From NCBI GenBank assembly GCA_003525905.1, contig DQIA01000091.1:1536-21215 (forward strand): DNA of 19,680 nt. Reading direction: 5' to 3'. Origin of the DNA: Clostridiales bacterium (lineage in GTDB: Bacteria > Bacillota > Clostridia > Oscillospirales > Oscillospiraceae). Below, one piece after another: positions 8,458 to 14,218 of the stretch. The notes under the pieces are model-generated. The model did not search any database. It saw only the letters and a list, made by a program, of their open reading frames with translations, and was not told where the DNA came from. The translations under genes were made by a program, and so were the position numbers. The number at the start of each line of letters is the position of its first letter. Positions within the stretch are counted from its first letter, which is position 1.

Positions 8458-8724
8458 TTACTCCACAATGCCGAGCTCACGCAGCCGGGCAAGAAATTCC
8501 TCGACATCCGCGCGGACCTGCTCTGCGGGCGCGCCCTCGAATTCCTGCAGCAGGCCCTGCGTCAGCGCCTCGGCATCCGCCGCCTCCGGCAGCATGCGCC
8601 ACAGGGCCGCACCGGTCTCGTTGAGCGTCAGCATGCCGTTGAGATCCAGCGCCGTTTTCCCGGCTGGAACCAGCAGCGTCTCCCCTGCGATCTCCCGCAG
8701 GACAAAATCAAGTTTTACGTTCAT
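8458..8724 (-). CDS. PqqD-like protein (RiPP recognition element fold), orphan
   Basis: An 88-residue protein of the PqqD family: FVLREIAGETLLVPAG, then LTLNETGAALWRML, then an acidic helical end, DVEEFLARLRELGIVE. PqqD-like domains bind the leader of a ribosomally made peptide and present it to a radical SAM enzyme. Here no radical SAM gene, precursor peptide or transporter is adjacent: neighbours are gap and bioY. Similar stand-alone PqqD-like genes are common in Clostridia, with unknown role. AAAGGACG eight bases upstream supports the start. It has its own promoter at 8869-8897 with a repeat-bearing leader of about 138 bases. Confidence 0.8.
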   Translation of the reverse strand: MNVKLDFVLREIAGETLLVPAGKTALDLNGMLTLNETGAALWRMLPEAADAEALTQGLLQEFEGAPAEQVRADVEEFLARLRELGIVE

Positions 8725-8779
8725 GGGGCCGTCCTTTCCGCGGATCGCTCCGCCGGTTTCCTGCCTTATATTTTCGGCT

Positions 8780-8831
8780 TGTCAAAAAGGCCCTTTCGGA
8801 TTTTTCCGCCAGACTGCTTTCCAAATTGCAA
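8780..8831 (-). repeat. Dispersed leader repeat, copy B (upstream of the PqqD-like gene)
   Basis: Same family as 71-123: on the minus strand GCAGTCTGGCGGAAAAATCC, then GAAAGGGCCTTTTT and GACA. It lies between the promoter at 8869-8897 and the start codon, so it is transcribed as part of the leader. Its AAAAA/TTTTT hairpin could act as an attenuator. Confidence 0.7.
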
Positions 8832-8868
8832 AGCAAAAATTCGGCCGGGCAGGTCTTTTGACAGTCTG

Positions 8869-8897
8869 ATTTTATCACAAGACAGGTCTTCCTGCAA
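8869..8897 (-). promoter_or_regulatory. Sigma-A promoter of the PqqD-like gene
   Basis: On the minus strand TTGCAG (8892-8897), 17-base spacer, TAAAAT (8869-8874). It lies 32 bases beyond the bioY stop. Confidence 0.75.
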
Positions 8898-8909
8898 GCA
8901 TTCGCGCGC

Positions 8910-8925
8910 AAAAAAGGACCTTTTT
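8910..8925 (-). terminator. Possible weak terminator of bioY
   Basis: AAAAAGG and CCTTTTTT face each other a few bases past the bioY stop, flanked by GCG and GCGC on the minus strand. The stem is A/T rich and the loop is tiny, so efficiency is doubtful; read-through into the PqqD-like gene is possible. Confidence 0.4.
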
Positions 8926-8928
8926 CGC

Positions 8929-9510
8929 TCAATCCCTGCGCAGGACCGGCAGCAGCCGCACGCACAGGAGCGTCGTCACAACGATCTTCAGCGCGTCAAA
9001 CGGCAGGAAGATCAGGCAGCCGGACACGATAGTCTTCTGAATGCTCCACTTGCCTGCCAGCACGAAGTACATATAGGGAAGGCCGATCAGGTACAGCACG
9101 GCGAGGCCCGCCACACAGGCCAGCGCGATGCGGAGCATGCCGCGGACGGCGTGGCCGCGGAGCGTCGAAGCCTTCAGATTGCGGGTCAGCAGACCGATGA
9201 CCATAGCCATGAGCGGCAGGCCAAGCAGGAAGCCACACGAGGGCTTCGCCAGATACATCAGGCCGCCGCCCTCCGTGAAGATGGGCAGGCCGATGAGGCC
9301 GAGCAGAACATAGACCACCTGCGAGGCCGCTCCCCACCACGGACCGAGCAGGATGCCGGCCATGGAGGTGAAGAACACCTGCAGCGTAAAGGAAATTTCC
9401 CCGGCAGGAATGCGGAGAAAGGCGCCGATGGCAGTGAGCGCGGCAAACAGGGCCGTAAGCACGAGCGGCAGAACCGTGCTGCGTGCGCGGGAGGAATGAG
9501 AGTTGTTCAT
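8929..9510 (-). CDS. bioY: Biotin transporter BioY (ECF S component)
   Basis: A 193-residue membrane protein with about six hydrophobic helices that binds biotin outside the cell and passes it in, usually with a shared EcfA/EcfA'/EcfT energising module. ALTAIGAFLRIPAGEISFTLQ, GPWWGAASQVVYVLLGLIGLP and TEGGGLMYLAKPSCGFLLG are the hallmark BioY segments. The later helices end at FLPFDALKIVVTTLLCVRLLP. The start at 9510 follows GGAGAAAT; the extra 15 residues upstream are rejected. It is divergent from birA, the biotin sensor, which is strong support for biotin as substrate. No bioA/B/D/F genes are near, so the cell may depend on uptake, though that cannot be judged from one window. Confidence 0.95.
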   Translation of the reverse strand: MNNSHSSRARSTVLPLVLTALFAALTAIGAFLRIPAGEISFTLQVFFTSMAGILLGPWWGAASQVVYVLLGLIGLPIFTEGGGLMYLAKPSCGFLLGLPLMAMVIGLLTRNLKASTLRGHAVRGMLRIALACVAGLAVLYLIGLPYMYFVLAGKWSIQKTIVSGCLIFLPFDALKIVVTTLLCVRLLPVLRRD

Positions 9511-9545
9511 GAAGATTTCTCCGTTCTCTTTTCTCTTTTTGATTT

Positions 9546-9576
9546 CCGTCTGCACCGGTGGGCGCGGTACAGACGG
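9546..9576 (-). other. Hairpin in the bioY leader
   Basis: CCGTCTG (9546-9552) pairs with CAGACGG (9570-9576); after one mismatch ACC pairs with GGT. Its arm abuts the first GGTTTAC box. On the bioY mRNA it lies 36-66 bases before the start codon; no T-run follows closely. Confidence 0.5.
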
Positions 9577-9603
9577 TTTACATTTTGCCTGCGTAAGGTT
9601 TAC
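9575..9603. promoter_or_regulatory. Tandem BirA-like half-sites in the bioY leader
   Basis: GGTTTACA (9575-9582) and GGTTTACG (9597-9604) are direct repeats 22 bases apart, two helical turns. Each matches the half-site of the known biotin operator (TTGTAAACC, spacer, GGTTTACAA), but a canonical operator is inverted, not direct. They lie downstream of the predicted bioY start point, where a bound protein would act as a roadblock. Confidence 0.45.
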
Positions 9604-9666
9604 GATAGGCGCAAGCAGTTCGCCGCCTCGCAGCGGCGATCGCGCGGTCCCACCCGAAAAAAGGCA

Positions 9667-9695
9667 TTTACAGCCCGGAAAAAATCGGGTATACT
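9667..9695 (+). promoter_or_regulatory. Sigma-A promoter of birA
   Basis: TTTACA (9667-9672), 17-base spacer, TATACT (9690-9695); start point near 9702. The birA leader of about 60 bases runs through the opposing bioY promoter and includes the hairpin CCGGAC-GGG-GTCCGG (9717-9731). Confidence 0.7.
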
Positions 9696-9710
9696 GGAAC
9701 CGGCAAACGT

Positions 9711-9739
9711 ATTATACCGGACGGGGTCCGGAATTGCAA
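9711..9739 (-). promoter_or_regulatory. Sigma-A promoter of bioY, facing the birA promoter
   Basis: On the minus strand TTGCAA (9734-9739), 17-base spacer, TATAAT (9711-9716); start point near 9704. It is a near-consensus promoter pointing toward the birA promoter, so the two start sites are within a few bases and transcripts move through each other's promoters. Confidence 0.75.
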
Positions 9740-9761
9740 CCATTATTTTGGAGGGAATGCC

Positions 9762-10739
9762 ATGGGAAAGGCAGAGGTGCTGTCCCTGCTGCGGGACGGC
9801 GAATATGTCTCCGGAGAGGAGATCAGCCGCGCGCTCGGTGTCACGCGCGCCGCCGTCTGGAAGGCCGTGCAGGCGCTACGGGCCGACGGCTGCAGCATTG
9901 ACTCCGTGCCGAATCGGGGCTACTGCCTGCACCGGCCGGAATCGGCCCTGAGCGATGCCGCCGTGCGCGCGCTGCTGGAGGGCTGCCCCTGGCCCATCAA
10001 TGTCCTGCCCACGGTGGACTCGACGAACACCTATGCCAAGGCGCAGGCCGCACTCGGCGCGCCGCACGGGAGCGTCTATATCACTGGCCGCCAGACCGGC
10101 GGGCGCGGCAGGCGCGGGCGGACGTTCGTCTCGCCGCCGGGCGGTGTGTACCTTTCCGTCCTGCTGCGGCCGCAGCGCGAGGCCGCGGAGCTGCTGTGGC
10201 TGACGGCTGCCGTCGCCGTGGCCATCCGCCGCGCCATCCGGGACTGCTGCCCGGCCGATGTCGGCATCAAATGGACGAACGATCTGGTCATCGGCAAGCG
10301 GAAGGTCTGCGGCATCCTGACGGAGCTGGCGGCAGAGGCCGACAGCGGCATGCTGGAATATGCCGTGGTCGGCATCGGCGTGAACTGCAACACGGACACG
10401 GCTGCCCTGCCCGAGCCTGCGCGTGATGTGGCCGTCTCACTGCGGGAGGCCGTCGGCACGGCCGTCGACCCCAATGCCCTCGCCGCGGCCATGGTCCGCC
10501 GTTTGCACGAGCTGGATGTGCAGTTGCCCGGGGCGCTGCCGCAGTGGCTGGCGGAATATGCCGGAGTCTGCGTGACGCTGGGGCAGGACGTGCAGATCCT
10601 GCGCGCCGGAGAGACGCGCCTTGCCCACGCCATCGGCATCGACGAGGCGGGCGGCCTGATCGTCCGCTACCCGGACGGCACGGAGGGCGTCGTCAGCTCC
10701 GGCGAGGTCTCCGTCCGCGGGATGTATGGATATGTCTGA
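9762..10739 (+). CDS. birA: Bifunctional biotin protein ligase / biotin repressor BirA
   Basis: Attaches biotin to carboxylase carrier proteins through biotinyl-AMP and, in the holo form, represses biotin genes. The protein is 325 residues. An N-terminal winged helix (about 1-58: SGEEISRALGVTRAAVWKAV, then GYCL) marks the DNA-binding, class II type. The ligase core has VDSTNTYAK, then GRGRRGR (114-120) for biotinyl-AMP, and KWTNDLVIGKRKVCGILTE at 170-188. A C-terminal SH3-like part ends RYPDGTEGVVSSGEVSVRG. A GGAGGG ribosome site lies at 9750-9755. Divergence from bioY matches its expected regulon. Confidence 0.96.
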   Translation: MGKAEVLSLLRDGEYVSGEEISRALGVTRAAVWKAVQALRADGCSIDSVPNRGYCLHRPESALSDAAVRALLEGCPWPINVLPTVDSTNTYAKAQAALGAPHGSVYITGRQTGGRGRRGRTFVSPPGGVYLSVLLRPQREAAELLWLTAAVAVAIRRAIRDCCPADVGIKWTNDLVIGKRKVCGILTELAAEADSGMLEYAVVGIGVNCNTDTAALPEPARDVAVSLREAVGTAVDPNALAAAMVRRLHELDVQLPGALPQWLAEYAGVCVTLGQDVQILRAGETRLAHAIGIDEAGGLIVRYPDGTEGVVSSGEVSVRGMYGYV

Positions 10740-10840
10740 TATTTTATAGGCGCAATTGACAGGGGAAGAGCACGCCCCGCCCGGCGCTGCACCGGCAGCC
10801 GGTACAGACTGCCGTTAAAATGGTAAAATCCAGTTGCGTC

Positions 10841-10997
10841 TGTAGCGGCGCTTAGTAAGCGCCATGCGCACCCGCAAATCCTGCGGTACAAATTCAGTGG
10901 CAATGGCCACCAGATTTGTCATTCCGAGGGCCTCACGCCATAGAATTCATGCCGCAATCATTGCCAGCCTCCATGGCGCTCACTGAACGCCGCTACA
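10841..10997. mobile_element. MITE-like palindromic element (157 bases)
   Basis: The ends at 10841-10866 and 10972-10997 are inverted copies over 26 bases with three mismatches (outermost TGTAGCGGCG and CGCCGCTACA). Each end contains its own hairpin, for example GGCGCTT-AGT-AAGCGCC. The middle carries GTGGC-CATT-type dyad GTGGCAATGGCCAC (10898-10911 region) and TGTCATTCCGAGG (10917-10929), a one-mismatch copy of the terminus of the element at 5704. No coding capacity and no clear target duplication. It fills most of the 292-base gap between birA and the nitroreductase gene; no other feature or firm birA terminator was seen there. Confidence 0.65.
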
Positions 10998-11031
10998 ATA
11001 TGGTATATATGATCTGAAAGGAGTTTTTCTT

Positions 11032-11553
11032 ATGAACGAAGTTCTGAACTGTCTCGAGACCCGCCGGAGCTGCCGGGCCTATCGCCCGGAGCAGGTGCCG
11101 GAGGAGGCGCTGCAGGAAATTCTGCGCGCCGGGCTTTACGCGCCGAGCGGCATGGGCCGCCAGTCCGTAAAGCTCCTTGTCGTGCAGGACCCCGCCGCGA
11201 TCGCCGCGCTGGAGCGGCTGAACGGCGGCGTGCTCGGCAGCCCGGAAGCTCACCCGTTCTACGGCGCGCCGACGGTCTGCGTCGTGCTGGCGGATGCCGC
11301 CGCGTTCACGGCCGTGGAGGACGGCTCGCTCGCGCTCGGTAACCTGATGAACGCCGCGCACAGCCTCGGCATCGCCAGCTGCTGGATCCACCGCGCCCGT
11401 GAGGTCTTCGCCTCGGCCGAGGGCAAGGCCCTGCTGCAGCAGTGGGGCGTCGAGGGCGAGTGGATCGGCATCGGCCACTGCATCCTCGGCTATGCCGCGG
11501 AGCCGGAGAAGCCTGCCGCCCCGCGTCTGGAGGGCCGCATCGTCCGCATCTGA
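11032..11553 (+). CDS. Nitroreductase-family flavoprotein
   Basis: A 173-residue FMN-dependent NAD(P)H oxidoreductase of the short nitroreductase type. TRRSCRAYRPEQV near the N-terminus provides the FMN-phosphate arginines. GLYAPSGMGRQSVKLLVV is the second FMN-binding segment. DGSLALGNLMNAAHSLGIASCWIH is the conserved dimer helix and flavin contact, and WIGIGHCILGYA is the late conserved strand. The ribosome site GAAAGGAG lies at 11016-11022. The natural substrate is unknown. Promoter elements just upstream are unclear: TACAAT at 10994-10999 falls at the very end of the repeat element and lacks a good -35, so the element may supply part of the promoter. Confidence 0.88.
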   Translation: MNEVLNCLETRRSCRAYRPEQVPEEALQEILRAGLYAPSGMGRQSVKLLVVQDPAAIAALERLNGGVLGSPEAHPFYGAPTVCVVLADAAAFTAVEDGSLALGNLMNAAHSLGIASCWIHRAREVFASAEGKALLQQWGVEGEWIGIGHCILGYAAEPEKPAAPRLEGRIVRI

Positions 11554-11576
11554 GCTGAAAATTCACAATTATCCCC

Positions 11577-11604
11577 TTGCGAAATTCTTATTTTGCGGTA
11601 TACT
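11577..11604 (+). promoter_or_regulatory. Sigma-A promoter of the small membrane protein gene
   Basis: TTGCGA (11577-11582), 16-base spacer, TATACT (11599-11604), leader about 27 bases. Confidence 0.7.
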
Positions 11605-11637
11605 ATAACTACCATTTCAATACGGGAGGTCAATTTC

Positions 11638-11802
11638 ATGAAGAACAATCTGAAGCTCATTCTGGGCATCATCGGCGGTGTCGTCGTTGTCGGCAGCATT
11701 GCAGTCGCCATGATCCACTTCTGGGACGATCTGAAGAAGCTCCTTCCCTGCTTCGGCAAGTGCGACGAGGGCCTTGACGATTTCGACGAGATCGAGGCGT
11801 AA
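11638..11802 (+). CDS. Small single-span membrane protein (54 residues)
   Basis: Not recognised as a named family. The start at 11638 has GGGAGGT eight bases upstream. The protein begins MKNNLK, followed by a single hydrophobic helix of about 23 residues (LILGIIGGVVVVGSIAVAMIHF is split by glycines and valines), then WDDLKKLLPCFGKCDE with two cysteines, and a strongly acidic tail (DDFDEIEA). The N-terminal basic residues suggest the N-terminus is inside or that this is an uncleaved signal anchor. It has its own promoter and a hairpin downstream. The consistent start site, promoter and composition argue that it is real; its function is unknown. Confidence 0.7.
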   Translation: MKNNLKLILGIIGGVVVVGSIAVAMIHFWDDLKKLLPCFGKCDEGLDDFDEIEA

Positions 11803-11829
11803 AATCTCATAAAAAAGCGCTGCGGCCGT

Positions 11830-11858
11830 GAGGCGCACTCCGTAAGGAAGTGCGCCTC
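11830..11858 (+). terminator. Terminator-like hairpin after the small membrane protein gene
   Basis: GAGGCGCACT (11830-11839) pairs perfectly with AGTGCGCCTC (11849-11858); CC and GG extend the stem around GTAA. It is followed by AATTATATT, only moderately T-rich. It directly abuts the hairpin array. Confidence 0.6.
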
Positions 11859-11860
11859 AA

Positions 11861-12032
11861 TTATATTCGCCTGACGGCGAGTGATATTGTCCTTTGGACA
11901 GTGATATTATGCTTCGCATCGTGATATTGCCTGCGGCAGTTTAACAGGCGAATATATATCACAAAAGCCGAGCGGCTTTTATATCACGTTCCGAAAAGGA
12001 AAATATCACTCCGGGCAAAGCCCGGAATATCA
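11861..12032. repeat. Array of small hairpins with GTGATATT linkers, mirrored
   Basis: Left half: units of exactly 20 bases starting at 11861, 11881, 11901 and 11921. The last three begin GTGATATT; each then holds a different mini-hairpin (TCGCC/GGCGA, TGTCC/GGACA, ATGC/GCAT, TGCC/GGCA). Right half: the linker appears inverted as ATATCAC at 11956, 11981, 12003 and (ATATCA) 12027, spaced 25, 22 and 24 bases, with hairpins AAAAGCCG/CGGCTTTT, TTCC/GGAA and CCGGGC/GCCCGG between. TATATTCGCCTG (11862-11873) is the exact complement of 11945-11956, so the halves can also pair. Stem sequences differ but remain self-complementary, which suggests selection on structure or serial copying. No coding capacity. 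Confidence 0.85.
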
Positions 12033-12115
12033 TTTTCGTCCATAGGTACAGCGAGCATCGGATCTTGTCACCAAAATCCAGTATCGATCCGTTTTCGGAT
12101 CGCGCCAAAAGAAGT

Positions 12116-12253
12116 GGCTGTCTCAAAATGCGAATTGTAAGAGAATAGTTCCCTTCAAAAGTTAGATAAATGCCGTGGAAATCCAGTTTTAATTGGATTT
12201 CCACGGCATTTATTGTTGGGCTAATTTTCAGAAAATTCTATTTTGAGATAGCC
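12116..12253. mobile_element. MITE with GGCTRTCTCAAAAT ends (138 bases)
   Basis: Terminal inverted repeats GGCTGTCTCAAAAT (12116-12129) and ATTTTGAGATAGCC (12240-12253) match at 13 of 14. The centre is a perfect 20-base-pair palindrome, 12166-12185 with 12194-12213, around an 8-base loop. No transposase is present. The terminus resembles ends seen in IS1182-type elements, from memory, so it may be a non-autonomous derivative. Between it and the hairpin array lies the stem CGATCCG-TTTT-CGGATCG (12085-12102). The palindrome may also end transcripts coming from the lipoprotein gene. Confidence 0.7.
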
Positions 12254-12303
12254 CATTCTTCCTTATGAAGCCTCTTCTGATCCGCAGCGCTTTTCATTTG
12301 CTC

Positions 12304-13128
12304 TTAAAATACGCCGGTAATACAGTAGCGATCCGTATCGGGGTCGAGCTCGGCGGCATAGACGCACGAGCCGTCCGGCGGGACCAGCGCATACCGCTCC
12401 GTCTCGCCCTCCAGCCGGAAGCAGACATAGGGGATGCCGTCGTCCTGAATGAGACGGCTGTCATAGAGCTCCCAGTCCTCGTCCGCACCGGCAGCCTCGC
12501 GCAGGACCGCCTCCGCATTCCAGCAGGTATCCATGAGATATTCCTTCTGCGGCGAGCCCCAGCGGCCGTTGTAGGTCAGGTATTCTCCAAAATCGCTGCC
12601 GTCCGGCGCCGTCACGGTCAGATAATACATCGCGCCGCCGTCCGGGCGGTCGAACGAGCCGCTGATGACATCGCCCTGCCCGGTGCGGAACGAATAGAGG
12701 GCCTTGTCGCCGACATTCAGCCGCCCGCTCTCCCACGTCACGCAGAAGACGTTGACCCACGAGCCGACATATTTTGCCACGATATAGGCACGGTCATATT
12801 CGCCCGCCGGGCCAAGCTGTGTTGCCGTCAGATCCAGGCCGTCGAACGGCTCGTTGAACATCACGCCGAGTGCGCCCTCCGGCGCATCAGGGACGGCTGC
12901 GGTGAATGCCTCGTTGATCTCCGGCTCCTCCGGCGTTTCTGCCGTCGGATCGGTCTCCTGCGCGGAAGGCTGCGTCTGCTGCGTGCCCGCTGTCGTTTCC
13001 GTTCCGCGGGTCGCGGGCTGGGTGCCAGGCTGCGTCCCGCCCGGCTCCGATGCATCCGCCCCCGTCGGGCTGCAGGCGCACAGGCCCAGCAGCAGGGCCG
13101 CAAGAAGAATGGCGATCCCTCGTTTCAT
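12304..13128 (-). CDS. Putative lipoprotein of unknown function
   Basis: A 274-residue exported lipoprotein, not recognised beyond that. The signal sequence KRGIAILLAALLLGLCAC ends in a lipobox with C19 as the lipid-anchored cysteine. Residues 20-72 are a low-complexity Thr/Gln/Pro/Glu linker. The remaining 200 residues form a soluble, acidic, aromatic-rich domain, with segments like YDRAYIVAKYVGSWVNVFCV and DGIPYVCFRLEGETERYALV. The ribosome site GGGAGGG supports the start. It is divergent from dnaD and is preceded by an ECF-type promoter (13174-13199), so it may belong to the sigma-factor regulon encoded at 16688. Downstream lies the MITE. Confidence 0.8.
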   Translation of the reverse strand: MKRGIAILLAALLLGLCACSPTGADASEPGGTQPGTQPATRGTETTAGTQQTQPSAQETDPTAETPEEPEINEAFTAAVPDAPEGALGVMFNEPFDGLDLTATQLGPAGEYDRAYIVAKYVGSWVNVFCVTWESGRLNVGDKALYSFRTGQGDVISGSFDRPDGGAMYYLTVTAPDGSDFGEYLTYNGRWGSPQKEYLMDTCWNAEAVLREAAGADEDWELYDSRLIQDDGIPYVCFRLEGETERYALVPPDGSCVYAAELDPDTDRYCITGVF

Positions 13129-13173
13129 ACGATGTCCCTCCCGATCTGTCTTCCCGGACTGTTTCTTTTATTA

Positions 13174-13199
13174 GACGCACCTGCCGGGGAAATGTTCCG
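13174..13199 (-). promoter_or_regulatory. ECF-sigma-type promoter of the lipoprotein gene
   Basis: On the minus strand CGGAAC (13194-13199), 16-base spacer, CGTC (13174-13177), followed by TAATAAA. This fits the GAAAC-N16-CGTC pattern of sigma-M/W/X-type ECF factors. The same arrangement precedes the ECF sigma gene (16607-16632). Predicted leader about 40 bases. Confidence 0.55.
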
Positions 13200-13251
13200 C
13201 CCGTTCCAAAATTTTTCGCTGCGCGGATCCGCCGATTTCCGCGCGCGGTGC

Positions 13252-13280
13252 TTGCCGCTTTCCCGGAACTGTGGTATAAT
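13252..13280 (+). promoter_or_regulatory. Sigma-A promoter of dnaD-dnaC
   Basis: TTGCCG (13252-13257), 17-base spacer, TATAAT (13275-13280), leader about 30 bases. Confidence 0.75.
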
Positions 13281-13317
13281 CATCTCGAAATTTTTGTTGT
13301 ACGGAGTATGAAGCACC

Positions 13318-14217
13318 ATGCCGGGAATCACCCTAACCGAAGAAGAGGTCCGCAAGCTCACCTCCTGCGGCAATCCGGATGCCGCAGTTTTATTTTTATA
13401 CCGCAAGGCGGAACTGCCGCGCGAAACGGCGCTGGCCGCCCTGCACTTCACCGTCCCGCGCATGGTCGGCGCGACGGACACGCTGCGCCAGCTTGGCCTG
13501 TGGCAGGAGGAGCGCCCGGTGCATCCCACGCCGGAGCGCCCGCAGTACACCGAAGAGGACCTGAAGCGCGAGCAGCAGGCGGGCGACGGCCGCTTCCGCA
13601 ATCTCGTCGGCGAGGCGCAGCGCCGCCTCGGCCGCACGCTCTCCACGGAGGAGCTGAAGATCCTGCTCTCGCTCATCGATTATCTCCGCCTGCCGACGGA
13701 GGTCGTGGGCGTGCTGCTCTATTACTGTCTGGAGCGCAGCCGCCGCCGCGATTCGCGCGCGCCGTCCATGCGCGCCATTGAAAAAGAGGCCTACCGCTGG
13801 GCGGATGAGGGCATCGACACGCTGGAGACTGCCTCGTTCTACGTGCAGCAGCAGCTGCAGCTCCACACCCGTGTGCAGCAGCTGCGCCAGCTGCTGCAGA
13901 TCGACCAGCGCCGCCTGACTCCCGCGGAGGAGAAATATCTGGTCTCGTGGATCCGGATGGGCTTCCGCGACGACACGATCCGCATGGCCTATGAGCGCAC
14001 CTGTCTGAACACCGGGGCACTTAAATGGGCGTACATGAATTCCATTCTGACAAGCTGGCACGAGCAGAACCTGCACACGCCGGAGGAAATTCTCGCCGGG
14101 GACGCTCCGCGCAAGCCGGAGCAGCGCCGCGCCAGCGCCTATCAGCAGCATGACGCCGCGCTGAGCCCGCTGGCGCAGGAGGCCGTGGCCCGCATGCTGG
14201 CAGAGGAGGACGATTGA
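13318..14217 (+). CDS. dnaD: DnaD-domain replication protein
   Basis: A 299-residue primosomal protein that helps load the replicative helicase. An N-terminal region (1-80) includes LHFTVPRMVGATDTLRQLGL, like the DnaD N-terminal winged helix. The first DnaD domain spans about 95-175 (NLVGEAQRRLGRTLSTEELK, then EVVGVLLYYCLERS). The second spans about 195-265 (LTPAEEKYLVSWIRMGFRDD). It closes with the hallmark YMNSILTSWHEQNLHT motif. GGAG lies 11-14 bases upstream. It is followed one base later by a DnaI/DnaC-like ATPase, the partner expected of a DnaD/DnaB-type protein, so the pair is probably the chromosomal loader rather than a phage copy; there are no phage genes around. Confidence 0.9.
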   Translation: MPGITLTEEEVRKLTSCGNPDAAVLFLYRKAELPRETALAALHFTVPRMVGATDTLRQLGLWQEERPVHPTPERPQYTEEDLKREQQAGDGRFRNLVGEAQRRLGRTLSTEELKILLSLIDYLRLPTEVVGVLLYYCLERSRRRDSRAPSMRAIEKEAYRWADEGIDTLETASFYVQQQLQLHTRVQQLRQLLQIDQRRLTPAEEKYLVSWIRMGFRDDTIRMAYERTCLNTGALKWAYMNSILTSWHEQNLHTPEEILAGDAPRKPEQRRASAYQQHDAALSPLAQEAVARMLAEEDD

Positions 14218-14218
14218 G

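Noticed and set aside
8708..8965. 85-codon minus-strand frame upstream of the PqqD-like gene
   Set aside because: Runs through the leader, the repeat and the promoter; no ribosome site.
10740..10840. Terminator of birA
   Set aside because: CGGCAG...CTGCCG near 10793-10815 is followed by TTAAAAT only; too weak to call.
11861..12032. CRISPR array
   Set aside because: Linkers are only 7-8 bases and the spacers are self-complementary hairpins; no cas genes nearby.
11959..12204. 81-codon minus-strand frame across the array and MITE
   Set aside because: Built from repeat units and the MITE palindrome; no ribosome site and no protein-like pattern.
12265..13311. 348-codon plus-strand frame over the lipoprotein
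   Set aside because: Arg/Ala/Leu-rich antisense; the minus strand shows a signal peptide, lipobox, ribosome site and promoter.
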